A DNA stretch of 64,000 nucleotides from DYEC01 sp034434695 (GTDB lineage Bacteria > Chloroflexota > Anaerolineae > Anaerolineales > Anaerolineaceae). Location: positions 1 through 64,000 of the forward strand of contig DAOTYY010000128.1 of the NCBI GenBank assembly GCA_034434695.1, given 5' to 3'. The translations under genes and the position numbers were made by a program. Positions within the stretch are counted from its first letter, which is position 1. Each line of letters starts with the position of its first letter. Below the pieces are notes generated by a model, which saw only the letters and a program-made list of their open reading frames with translations, made no database searches and was not told the origin of the DNA. Shown here one piece after another: positions 43,677-51,850 of this stretch.

Positions 43677-44636
43677 ATGAGAATATTAATAACCGGAGCA
43701 GCAGGATTTCTAGGATCACACTTATGTGAAAGGTTCTTAAGGGAAGGACATCAGGTTATTGGCATGGACAACTTTATTACCGGTAGTGTGGAAAACCTTG
43801 CTCATCTGGCGGGTAATCCCAATTTCCTTTTCATTCGCCATGACGTTGCCAATTTTATCTTTGTTCCTGGGAAAATTGACGCGGTTTTGCATTTCGCTTC
43901 TCCTGCTAGTCCTAATCCAAGCTCTCCATTAGGGTACACAAACTTGCCTATCCAAACAATGAAAGCTGGCGCACTGGGAACGCATAATACTCTAGGAGTT
44001 GCGCGCGCTCAAAAAGCTCGCTATTTGTTGGCTTCAACCAGTGAAATTTATGGCGATCCACTGGAACACCCTCAGAAAGAAACTTATTGGGGACACTGCG
44101 ATCCCATTGGTGTCCGCTCTGTATATGACGAAGCCAAGCGCTTTGCGGAAGCGCTTACGATGGCTTACCATCGCTATCACGGCATTGACACCCGCATTGC
44201 CCGCATCTTTAACACCTATGGGCCGCGAATGCGTCTCGACGATGGGCGAGTTGTTCCAAATTTTATTCAGCAAGCAATTCGAGGTGAACCATTAACTGTT
44301 TATGGAGATGGTTCACAAACTCGTAGTTTCTGTTATGTTGATGATTTGCTCGAAGGTGTATATCGCCTTCTTTTGTCTGATGAGCATGATCCGGTTAATA
44401 TTGGAAATCCGACAGAAACTACAATCCTTGAGTTCGCCTATACAATTAATAAAATCATTGGTAACAAAGCCGGCATTGTTTTTAAACCCGCATCTCGCCT
44501 GGGCGATGACCCACAAAGACGACAACCTGACATTACCAGAGCAAAGGAAATTTTAGGATGGGAACCGAAAATCTCACTGGAGGAAGGAATACGGCTTACA
44601 GCACCATACTTCCGAAGAAAAATGGGGTTGGAATGA
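43677..44636 (+). CDS. UDP-glucuronate decarboxylase-like NAD-dependent epimerase
   Basis: 319 residues, extended short-chain dehydrogenase. The NAD motif is GAAGFLGSH (7-15). The active-site region has Thr/Ser STSEIYGDP and Tyr-x-x-x-Lys in VYDEAKRFAE; CDPIGVRSVYDEAKR closely follows the UXS consensus, in which UDP-glucuronate is converted to UDP-xylose. The C-terminal segment (ILGWEPKISLEEGI) is standard. It supplies a sugar nucleotide for glycans. Its stop overlaps the gtrA start (ATGA). Confidence 0.88.
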   Translation: MRILITGAAGFLGSHLCERFLREGHQVIGMDNFITGSVENLAHLAGNPNFLFIRHDVANFIFVPGKIDAVLHFASPASPNPSSPLGYTNLPIQTMKAGALGTHNTLGVARAQKARYLLASTSEIYGDPLEHPQKETYWGHCDPIGVRSVYDEAKRFAEALTMAYHRYHGIDTRIARIFNTYGPRMRLDDGRVVPNFIQQAIRGEPLTVYGDGSQTRSFCYVDDLLEGVYRLLLSDEHDPVNIGNPTETTILEFAYTINKIIGNKAGIVFKPASRLGDDPQRRQPDITRAKEILGWEPKISLEEGIRLTAPYFRRKMGLE

Positions 44637-45085
44637 TACTGGTAAATTCAAAAGAGCGCACCCGATTCGTCAGATTTGCAATTGTGGGCGCCGTCGGTGC
44701 AGTAATTGATTTTGGCATCTTTAACATCATGCTTGCCGTCACTGGTATTCCAGCTATCTGGTGTAGCGCAGTTTCATTTGTGGCGGCTGTTTTGAGTAAC
44801 TTTTTCTGGAATCGTCACTGGACGTACCCAGACTCGCGAAGCAAACCAATGTCACAGCAATTGCTTCAATTTTCCCTAGTGAGTGTAGCTGGTCTGGGAA
44901 TTCGAGTTGCACTGTTTGCGCTTTTGGAGAAATTTCTCATCAACCTGAGCACAAAGCTAATCCCCGAGACCTTTCTCTCATCCCAATTTATTGGACATAA
45001 TGCAACCCTTGCGTTTGCCATCCTTGTTGTCATGTTATGGAACTTTCTTGCTAATCGCTTTTGGACGTATAATGATGTGGAATAA
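44633..45085 (+). CDS. GtrA-like membrane protein
   Basis: About 150 residues from ATG 44633, which overlaps the epimerase stop; an upstream frame start at 44558 is inside that gene. Four helices are seen; FVRFAIVGAVGAVIDFGIFN and SNFFWNRHWTY match the GtrA family. Such proteins are thought to help flip polyprenyl-phosphate sugars across the membrane. The conserved second copy of the motif, LANRFWTYND, ends the protein. Confidence 0.9.
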   Translation: MILVNSKERTRFVRFAIVGAVGAVIDFGIFNIMLAVTGIPAIWCSAVSFVAAVLSNFFWNRHWTYPDSRSKPMSQQLLQFSLVSVAGLGIRVALFALLEKFLINLSTKLIPETFLSSQFIGHNATLAFAILVVMLWNFLANRFWTYNDVE

Positions 45086-45096
45086 GTAATCATCAG

Positions 45097-46311
45097 ATGG
45101 AAGAGCAATACCAATCATCTTCCGAACTCAATAGCGCCCCAGAGAACAAGCAGGAAACTGGAGCAAGATCCTCTATAAGATCATTACGCGAATTGATAGA
45201 CTTGGTAACGGGGCGCGGATTCAAACCTGAACTCGAAGAAGAATCAGGTTTTGCCGAGCTTTTGCCTTTCCCCTTCCTTGCCCTGGTCGGGCAAATGGAA
45301 ATGAGACTGGCACTTTTACTCTCCTTAATCAATCCTGCGGTTAGTGGTGTACTGCTGATTGGACCACGCGGAACTGGAAAAACCACTGCTGTTCGTAGCC
45401 TGATTAATTTACTCCCAGACATTGAACGAAGCGCTTGTTTCTATGGTTGTCTTCCAGAAGATGTTGAGATCGGCGGTATTGATGCGATATGTCCAGATTG
45501 CGCGAAAAAATACGCCGAAGGCAAACCGCTCACCAAGACCGAAAAGGCTCGTATTGTTGAATTACCTCTCAACGCCCGGTTGGAAGATGTTGTTGGTGGA
45601 TTAGATGAACATGCTGTAACACATGAGCGGTTTCGCCTCAAGCGCGGGATCCTCTCGTTGGCTGATCAGAATATTCTTTACATAGATGAAGTTAACTTGC
45701 TGGCAGATGAAATTGTAGATGCAATTCTAGATGCTGCCGCACAAGGTACATACACGATCCGCCGCGGTCAATTTTCTGCTACCTACAAAGCAAATTTCAC
45801 TTTAATCGGTTCGATGAACCCAGAAGAAGGTAATCTCAGACCCCAAATCCTTGATCGTTTTGGGCTACGCGTCATTGTGCGCGGTTTAAGCAGTGCGCAA
45901 GAACGCCTAGATGCTTATCGGCGGGTTGCCGCATATCGCAGCAGTCCCAGACGCGTTGTGGCTCAATTCTATCAAGAAACCGAACTAGCACGAACTGAAC
46001 TGCAAGAAGCACGCAACCTGTTACCCAGAGTCATTCTTCCTGATCAGGTGGCACAAAAAGGCATTCAAATGATCCAGGCATTGCAAATCGATTCTCTTCG
46101 AGCTGAGATCACCATGTTTGAGGCTGCACGTGCTTATGCTGCGGCCGACGGAAGAACCGAGGTTAATCAAGAAGATATTCGTATCGTTGCACCCATGGCA
46201 CTCAGACTCCGGCGGTCGGCATTTATGACAAACTATTTTGAGGAACGCTCTCGAGAGGAAAAAGAACTTTTGACAACAATTGAACAAATGATTCCAGAAA
46301 CTAAAAGCTAA
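45097..46311 (+). CDS. Magnesium-chelatase subunit I-like AAA+ ATPase
   Basis: 404 residues. Walker A is GPRGTGKTT (about 88-96), Walker B ILYIDEVNLL, sensor SMNPEEGNLRPQILDRFGL, and arginine fingers lie in the following helix. The Cys-rich insertion CPDCAKK is common in this subgroup. BchI partners (BchD, BchH) are not in the window, so a role in chlorophyll synthesis is unlikely. A cobalt or other chelatase, or a MoxR-like chaperone, is possible. It is followed after 14 bp by a UroD-like gene. Confidence 0.85.
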   Translation: MEEQYQSSSELNSAPENKQETGARSSIRSLRELIDLVTGRGFKPELEEESGFAELLPFPFLALVGQMEMRLALLLSLINPAVSGVLLIGPRGTGKTTAVRSLINLLPDIERSACFYGCLPEDVEIGGIDAICPDCAKKYAEGKPLTKTEKARIVELPLNARLEDVVGGLDEHAVTHERFRLKRGILSLADQNILYIDEVNLLADEIVDAILDAAAQGTYTIRRGQFSATYKANFTLIGSMNPEEGNLRPQILDRFGLRVIVRGLSSAQERLDAYRRVAAYRSSPRRVVAQFYQETELARTELQEARNLLPRVILPDQVAQKGIQMIQALQIDSLRAEITMFEAARAYAAADGRTEVNQEDIRIVAPMALRLRRSAFMTNYFEERSREEKELLTTIEQMIPETKS

Positions 46312-46325
46312 TAGAAAAGGCTCAA

Positions 46326-47312
46326 ATGGTAAACATTTCACACCGTCAACGACTGGAAATCTGTCTTTCAGGTAATCAACCTGATCGCCCTCCTGTCTCC
46401 TTGTGGAGGCACTTCCCAGTAGATGACCAGACACCCGAAGGGCTCGCTGTTGCCGTGGCTAATTTCCAAAAACAATATGACTTTGATTTTATCAAGGTTA
46501 CCCCGGCATCTTCTTTCTGTGTCAAAGACTGGGGCGCAACCGATCGCTGGACGGGCAATATAGAAGGCACTAGAGATTACCAACAACCGGTGATCACCTA
46601 TCCGGAAGATTGGACAAAGCTGCCTCTGCTCGACCCCAATGTGGGGCAACTCGGACATCAATTAACTGTATTGCGTCTCCTGAAAAACGAATTTGGTTCA
46701 TCTGTACCTATCTTGCAAACAATTTTCAGTCCTCTCGCTCAAGCCAAAAATCTGGTTGGCAAGGATAATTTGATCCTGCATATCAGACAACACCCTGAAG
46801 AACTTCATGCAGGACTGGAAATTATCACAGAAAGCACCATCCGTTTCATAGAAGAAGCAATGAAAATTGGCATAGATGGGATATTCTTTGCCATACAACA
46901 CGCGCAATACAGTTTGCTTTCCCAAGAAGAGTTTTTAATTTTTGAGAAACCTTATGATGTCAGAGTTCTAGAAACGACGAAAAGCCTCTGGTTAAATATG
47001 ATTCATCTGCATGGCGAGCACATCATGTTTGATTTGGTTGCAGATTTGCCTGTGTCGATCATGAACTGGCATGACCGTCACACCCCACCATCGCTAAAAG
47101 AAGCTCTGGAAAGGTTCCCCGGTGCGGTTTGTGGTGGTCTTAAACGGTGGGAGACAATGGTGCTCGGTACTCCCCGAGACGTTGTAAGGGAAGCAAAAGA
47201 CGCCATTCAACAGACCGGCGGGCGACGTTTCATTTTAGGTACAGGCTGCGTCCTGCCAATCATCGTACCACATGGCAATATTCTGGCAGCACGACGTAGC
47301 ATAGAGACTTGA
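46326..47312 (+). CDS. Uroporphyrinogen decarboxylase (UroD) family protein
   Basis: 328 residues. The TIM-barrel pattern of the UroD/MtaA superfamily is visible: HRQRLEICLSGNQPDRPPVSLWRHFP at the start (landmark near 6-30), and GGLKRWETMVLGTP, TGCVLPIIVPHGN near the end. True UroD has an arginine/aspartate coproporphyrinogen site (RQAGR and a central Asp) that is not apparent here, so a corrinoid-linked or other function is possible. Probably cotranscribed with the chelatase-like gene. Confidence 0.82.
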   Translation: MVNISHRQRLEICLSGNQPDRPPVSLWRHFPVDDQTPEGLAVAVANFQKQYDFDFIKVTPASSFCVKDWGATDRWTGNIEGTRDYQQPVITYPEDWTKLPLLDPNVGQLGHQLTVLRLLKNEFGSSVPILQTIFSPLAQAKNLVGKDNLILHIRQHPEELHAGLEIITESTIRFIEEAMKIGIDGIFFAIQHAQYSLLSQEEFLIFEKPYDVRVLETTKSLWLNMIHLHGEHIMFDLVADLPVSIMNWHDRHTPPSLKEALERFPGAVCGGLKRWETMVLGTPRDVVREAKDAIQQTGGRRFILGTGCVLPIIVPHGNILAARRSIET

Positions 47313-47335
47313 ACTTGTCTAGATGGGTATCTCTA

Positions 47336-47893
47336 TTGAGTAATCCAAGAATCATTGCAGGTAAGGCACGCGGGCATCGTCTTCGATCTGTACCGGGAAA
47401 CACAACCCGTCCGATCACCGATCGAGTAAAAGAAGCTCTCTTCAGCATCCTGGGCGCCGACATTCAGGATGCCACCTTTTTGGATTTATTTGCTGGAACA
47501 GGCAGCGTAGGAATCGAAGCACTCTCAAGAGGTGCCGCATTTGTAAGATTTGTTGACAATAACCACAATGCAATCACCACCATCAAATTAAATCTCAAAC
47601 ATACCCATTTAGAAGAACATGCAGAAGTGTTGCTGACAGATGCATTTGTTCTGTTGCGCCATCCTCCCGATCGCCAATTTGATTATATTTATGTAGCTCC
47701 ACCACAATACAAAGGGTTGTGGGAACTTACAATGATGGCTTTGGATGCCATCCCAGACTGGCTCTCACCAGATGGCTGGATTATCATTCAAATTGATCCA
47801 GTTGAATATCAGGCAAAGACCTATACGAACTTCCAAGAATTTGATCAACGCCGATATGGTTCAACACTGCTGGTTTTCCTTGAGCGACGCTGA
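47336..47893 (+). CDS. rsmD: RsmD-like 16S rRNA (guanine966-N2)-methyltransferase
   Basis: About 185 residues from the TTG at 47336, which gives the family start NPRIIAGKARGHRL; a TTG at 47309 overlaps the previous stop and is less convincing. The SAM motif is LDLFAGTGSVGIEALSRGA. The catalytic motif usually written DPPY reads APPQY (in YIYVAPPQYKG), so the Asp is changed to Ala. The rest of the family pattern (ITDRVKEALFSIL) is intact. It ends 5 bp before a convergent Nudix gene. Confidence 0.88.
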   Translation: MSNPRIIAGKARGHRLRSVPGNTTRPITDRVKEALFSILGADIQDATFLDLFAGTGSVGIEALSRGAAFVRFVDNNHNAITTIKLNLKHTHLEEHAEVLLTDAFVLLRHPPDRQFDYIYVAPPQYKGLWELTMMALDAIPDWLSPDGWIIIQIDPVEYQAKTYTNFQEFDQRRYGSTLLVFLERR

Positions 47894-47897
47894 CAGG

Positions 47898-48398
47898 TCA
47901 TCCCCACTCGATCTGCAACTGATTTGCACTATCATACCAATAATAAGCCGAAAAAACGGTACCTTTTTCTTTTGCATGAAGTGCTTCAGGTAATAAATAA
48001 GACAAATCCTCAACCAATGGCATCTGATTGAGATTTTCAATTGAAACCCATTCCAGTTGCCCTTCAAGAGAACCAATTAATTCACCACCCTGATAGGAGC
48101 CTGCAAAAACAAAAAGGACGATTCCTGGGTTGCCACCAGTGTTAATCATCACAGTGCCACAAAGGCGTAAATCCTCAACGGATAATCCACTTTCCTCCAG
48201 CAACTCGCGCCTTGCTGAAGAAAGCACATCTTCTCCCGGTTCAACATGCCCACCAATACCATTATATTTATTTGCCCATAAGCGCTTATCGGGCGATCCC
48301 CTGACTAATAACACTTGGTTATGCCAAGTAACAAAAATCAACGTGCGCGGGATTACCTGATAGCGTCCCGGCACGGCACCCTGATCACTAACCGGCAT
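47898..48398 (-). CDS. NUDIX hydrolase (MutT-like)
   Basis: About 166 residues from ATG 48398. GAGGTG 8 bases upstream decides this start; an in-frame start at 48443 would place the beginning of the gene inside the hairpin at 48423-48466. The Nudix box GGHVEPGEDVLSSARRELLEESGL is complete (all six acidic and Arg positions present). This group hydrolyses 8-oxo-dGTP or other nucleoside diphosphate compounds. The substrate cannot be told. Confidence 0.88.
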   Translation of the reverse strand: MPVSDQGAVPGRYQVIPRTLIFVTWHNQVLLVRGSPDKRLWANKYNGIGGHVEPGEDVLSSARRELLEESGLSVEDLRLCGTVMINTGGNPGIVLFVFAGSYQGGELIGSLEGQLEWVSIENLNQMPLVEDLSYLLPEALHAKEKGTVFSAYYWYDSANQLQIEWG

Positions 48399-48422
48399 AG
48401 GCACACCTCGTGAGAGAAACAG

Positions 48423-48466
48423 GCTCCCCGACAGGTCGCTCACACAAGTAACCCGTCAGGGAGCCG
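48423..48466 (-). terminator. Hairpin downstream of the aldolase gene
   Basis: On the minus strand GGCTCCCTGAC pairs with GTCGGGGAGCC (one A-C mismatch) across a 22-base loop and is followed by TGTTTCTCTC. It begins 12 bases after the aldolase stop. The T run is weak, so it may stop transcription only partly before the Nudix gene. Confidence 0.6.
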
Positions 48467-48477
48467 GGCAAATACTT

Positions 48478-49428
48478 CTACAATCCTAAGAGCTTGCGAA
48501 CCTCTGGTAATCGTCCTGCGCTACCCAATTTTTCATTTTTATGAGCAATGAACTTGGCATATTCTGCCATAAAGATTTTACCAATCGGTCGCATATCAAT
48601 ATTTTCCGGATGTTCAAGGAAATACTCCCTATGAACACGGGTCCAAACCAGACGCCCATCAGTGTCTATATTAACCTTGGTCACCCCTAGCTTTGCAGCC
48701 TGAGCAAACTGGTTTTCGTCTACTCCTTTAGCCCCAGCAAGCTTTCCCCCAGCTCTATTGATACGCTCCACTTCCTCCTGCGGCACCGAACTACTGCCAT
48801 GCATGACCAGTGGAAAGTTGGGCAGACGTCTTTGAATTTCAGCCAGCACATCAAAGCGAATTGTCTGGTCACCAGTAAATTTGAATGCTCCATGACTGGT
48901 GCCAATCGCTACCGCTAGAGAATCCACACCCGTTCGCTCCACAAATTCCTTCGCCTGATCCGGGTTCGTCAATTTTGCATTCGCCTCATCAACTTTGACA
49001 TGTTCTTCCACACCACCAAGCTGACCCAGTTCAGCTTCTACAACAATACCCTTGGCATGTGCAGCTTCTACCACACGCTTGGTGATCGCAACATTCGTTT
49101 CAAAATCTTCATGGCTGGCATCAATCATAACAGAGCTATAAAAACCACTGTTGATACAATCATAACAAGTTTCTTCATCACCATGATCAAGATGTACCGC
49201 GAAAATTGCCTCTGGAAAGATTTGGTCAGCCGCACGGATTAAAGCTTCCAGCATCGCTTTGTGCGTATAAGAGCGTGCTCCTTTACTAATTTGAATGATG
49301 AAGGGCGCCTGACTATCTACATTGCCCCTGAATAATCCCATGCACTGTTCCAGATTATTGATGTTATAGGCACCAATTGCATACCTGCCATAAGCGGCTT
49401 CAAACAATTTTTTGGTTGTAACAATCAT
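48478..49428 (-). CDS. Class II fructose-bisphosphate aldolase
   Basis: 316 residues. Zinc and active-site residues are seen in AVHLDHGDEETC (His-Asp-His region), VEAELGQLGGVEEHV (Glu), AIGTSHGAFK (His) and LVMHGSSSVP (His), with the NIDTDGRL phosphate loop near the end. It cleaves fructose-1,6-bisphosphate (or a similar ketose). It follows the phosphofructokinase gene after 35 bp on the same strand, so the two glycolytic steps are encoded as a unit. Confidence 0.93.
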   Translation of the reverse strand: MIVTTKKLFEAAYGRYAIGAYNINNLEQCMGLFRGNVDSQAPFIIQISKGARSYTHKAMLEALIRAADQIFPEAIFAVHLDHGDEETCYDCINSGFYSSVMIDASHEDFETNVAITKRVVEAAHAKGIVVEAELGQLGGVEEHVKVDEANAKLTNPDQAKEFVERTGVDSLAVAIGTSHGAFKFTGDQTIRFDVLAEIQRRLPNFPLVMHGSSSVPQEEVERINRAGGKLAGAKGVDENQFAQAAKLGVTKVNIDTDGRLVWTRVHREYFLEHPENIDMRPIGKIFMAEYAKFIAHKNEKLGSAGRLPEVRKLLGL

Positions 49429-49463
49429 ATTCCACTCCTCTATGATAACTCATTTAGCATAAA

Positions 49464-50636
49464 TCAGCTCAAAAACATTGGAACGCCCATAAAGTCACGC
49501 ACCTTTGGACGATAATTCTCAATGTCATAATAAGCTGCTACATCCACACGCTTCTTTCCAGCCAACACCATGGACACTGGAACGGTTGTATATTTACCGC
49601 CATGTAAAGCTACCATTTTACCAGTATCCCCGCGGTTGATTAGCTGAATCGCCAGGTGCCCAAATGACATTGCAACCATCCGGTCTAGAGAGTCTGGTGC
49701 GCCTGAGCGCATAAGATAAGCCAGTTGCTGGTACATAATATCCTGACCGGTACGGCGTTTCACTTCTTCTGCCACAATCGCGCCAACTCCCCCAAGCTTA
49801 CGGTGTCCATAAGCATCCGCCTCGCCACTTTCTATTACATCCCCACCTTCCATAATTGCACCTTCGGAGATGGTCATCATTGCGTAGTTTGAGGGATTGG
49901 CGCGTTTATCTTCCATTAGGAAGTGACATAATTTATCAATGTTAAAGGGGACTTCTGTAATAATAGCCCGGTCGACATACGACAAATATGCTGCTATCAA
50001 GCTCGTCTCACCCGAATTCCGCCCAAACAGCTCGATAATTCCAATCCTTTCGTGCGAACCAACTGAAGTTCGCATATTGGTAATAAAGTCCACACTGCGC
50101 GTCACCGCAGTAGAGAAACCAATACAATAATCCGTGCCAAATACGTCGTTATCCATCGTTTTGGGAATTGCAACTACCGGCACACCTTCTTTGTCAAGGC
50201 GTACAGTATAACTGAGTGTATCATCGCCTCCAATTGTCACCAGCACATCAATACCCAGATGCTCCAAAACCTTAAGGACATAGTCGGTATAATCCATGGT
50301 ACCATGTTCGTCAACAGGTTGACCATACTTTGAGTTTTTCAAAAAATCTGGAATTGCGCTTGGTTTAACCCGTTGCGGATTTGTACGCGAGGTATGCAAA
50401 AATGTCCCCCCCGTCCGGTCAACTGTACGAACATCCTCTCGTTCCAGATTCCGGATGTAATAGTCAAACGTTGCCGGCTCATCAAGGTTGTATAGCAACA
50501 AGCCAGCCCAACCCCGGCGTATTCCCAACACGCGATAATCATTCTCAAGTGCGCTGAGCACAACCGCCTTCATGCACGGGTTAAGCCCCGGAACATCCCC
50601 CCCACCAGTCAATATACCAATAGTTCGTTTGCTCAT
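49464..50636 (-). CDS. 6-phosphofructokinase, sequence typical of the PPi-dependent type
   Basis: 390 residues. The nucleotide or PPi loop is GILTGGGDVPGLN (7-19). The position that is Gly in ATP enzymes is Asp here (GGDDTLSY), and the next discriminating position is Lys (PKTMDND where ATP enzymes have GTIDND). Both residues mark pyrophosphate-dependent enzymes, in which the Asp blocks the ATP alpha-phosphate. The sugar-phosphate site MRTSVGSHERIGIIE (landmark near 190-205) is standard. A PPi enzyme would make glycolysis reversible and save ATP. The type is inferred from these residues. Confidence 0.85.
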   Translation of the reverse strand: MSKRTIGILTGGGDVPGLNPCMKAVVLSALENDYRVLGIRRGWAGLLLYNLDEPATFDYYIRNLEREDVRTVDRTGGTFLHTSRTNPQRVKPSAIPDFLKNSKYGQPVDEHGTMDYTDYVLKVLEHLGIDVLVTIGGDDTLSYTVRLDKEGVPVVAIPKTMDNDVFGTDYCIGFSTAVTRSVDFITNMRTSVGSHERIGIIELFGRNSGETSLIAAYLSYVDRAIITEVPFNIDKLCHFLMEDKRANPSNYAMMTISEGAIMEGGDVIESGEADAYGHRKLGGVGAIVAEEVKRRTGQDIMYQQLAYLMRSGAPDSLDRMVAMSFGHLAIQLINRGDTGKMVALHGGKYTTVPVSMVLAGKKRVDVAAYYDIENYRPKVRDFMGVPMFLS

Positions 50637-50667
50637 AATACCTCCTGAGATTTAGTAAGATTTAATG

Positions 50668-51744
50668 CTAAGCAGGAACTCTTAGTGATTGTGGCTCTAT
50701 ACAGGGTACACTAAAACTAATTTTGCTACCCTGTCCCACAGCAGAGTCGATATCAAAAGTGCCACCTAACATCTCAACGCGTTCACGGATAAGCCGCAAT
50801 CCAAGCCCACTGGTTTTTTCAACTTCGTCAGGATTAAATCCTTTTCCATTATCGCTTACTGCAACCTTGAGATAGTTATCATCAATGACCACCTGAATCC
50901 CTAATTGCAAGCGTCCAGGATGATCCTGATTGTGCCGCGCCGCATTTCCCATGAGTTCTTGAATTGCACGAAAAACCATGACCTCAAGATAGGACTCCAG
51001 ACGACGTTCCTGTCCCTTAATATTGAGATTAACATCAAAACCCGTTTGTTCTTTAAATCCTTCTACATACTTTCGGATGGTTGGAAACAGTCCCAGATCA
51101 TCCAACATCATTGGGCGCAACTCGGATATGAAACTCTTAATGCTCACAAAAGTTTTCTTTGCTTCAGCCTGGAGGTTACTTAATTCTTCTTTTGCCTTTG
51201 CCGGATCCATGTCCAACAAACGGCTAGCAATATCTACCCGAATCATAAAATTAGACAGTGCCTGTGCAGGCCCATCATGCATTTGAGTGGACAGGCGCTG
51301 CCGCACAGATTCTTGGGCATTGATGACCATTTCCAGCGTTTCCATCCCCCCCATACTACCCGGCTTTCCACTCTTAGGTCCTTCGCTGGTGAGCAAACGC
51401 TGAATTTTTTCTAGATATGCAATCAGCTTTTGCATTCCCAGCTCATCACTCTGTAGTTTCTCAATTTGCCCCCGCATCACAAGTAACCGCTGTTGAGCAT
51501 CCAAGGCAGCGTTATATGCTTCTCGAATTTCCGAACGCGGAATCGTATCGAACTGAGAATGAACTTGTTGCAAACGACTCGTGATCGAGGCATTGCGCTG
51601 GGTTAGTTTGCTCAACTCTGCCTGGCTTTGTTCAAGCATAAGCTTGACTTCGCGCAACGCTTTTCTTGACTGATCCAGCTCCTCCTCTACTTCCCGGCGG
51701 AAATCTTCCCATAACCCATTGGCATCTCCGATCTGCAATACCAT
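50668..51744 (-). CDS. DegS/NarX-type sensor histidine kinase without membrane segment
   Basis: 358 residues. The first 130 are a long coiled coil (FRREVEEELDQSRKALREVKLMLEQSQAEL, landmark near 12-42) with no membrane helix, as in DegS. The HisKA_3 phosphoacceptor His lies in LSTQMHDGPAQALSNFMIRVD, and the HATPase domain ends the protein (RLIRERVEMLGGTFDIDS). No response regulator gene is adjacent. Signal and partner are unknown. Confidence 0.9.
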   Translation of the reverse strand: MVLQIGDANGLWEDFRREVEEELDQSRKALREVKLMLEQSQAELSKLTQRNASITSRLQQVHSQFDTIPRSEIREAYNAALDAQQRLLVMRGQIEKLQSDELGMQKLIAYLEKIQRLLTSEGPKSGKPGSMGGMETLEMVINAQESVRQRLSTQMHDGPAQALSNFMIRVDIASRLLDMDPAKAKEELSNLQAEAKKTFVSIKSFISELRPMMLDDLGLFPTIRKYVEGFKEQTGFDVNLNIKGQERRLESYLEVMVFRAIQELMGNAARHNQDHPGRLQLGIQVVIDDNYLKVAVSDNGKGFNPDEVEKTSGLGLRLIRERVEMLGGTFDIDSAVGQGSKISFSVPCIEPQSLRVPA

Positions 51745-51850
51745 AAGTCTGTCTCCTGTTTAGACAACTGAACAACAATCTTAACAAACAAGTATAGCAC
51801 AAGTTACATAAGGCAGCTATGTTTATGCAAACGTTTGTCAGAGGAAATCC

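Noticed and set aside
45097..46311. BchI-like gene taken as evidence for phototrophy
   Set aside because: No other chlorophyll, reaction centre or antenna gene is visible; BchI-like ATPases occur in non-phototrophs.
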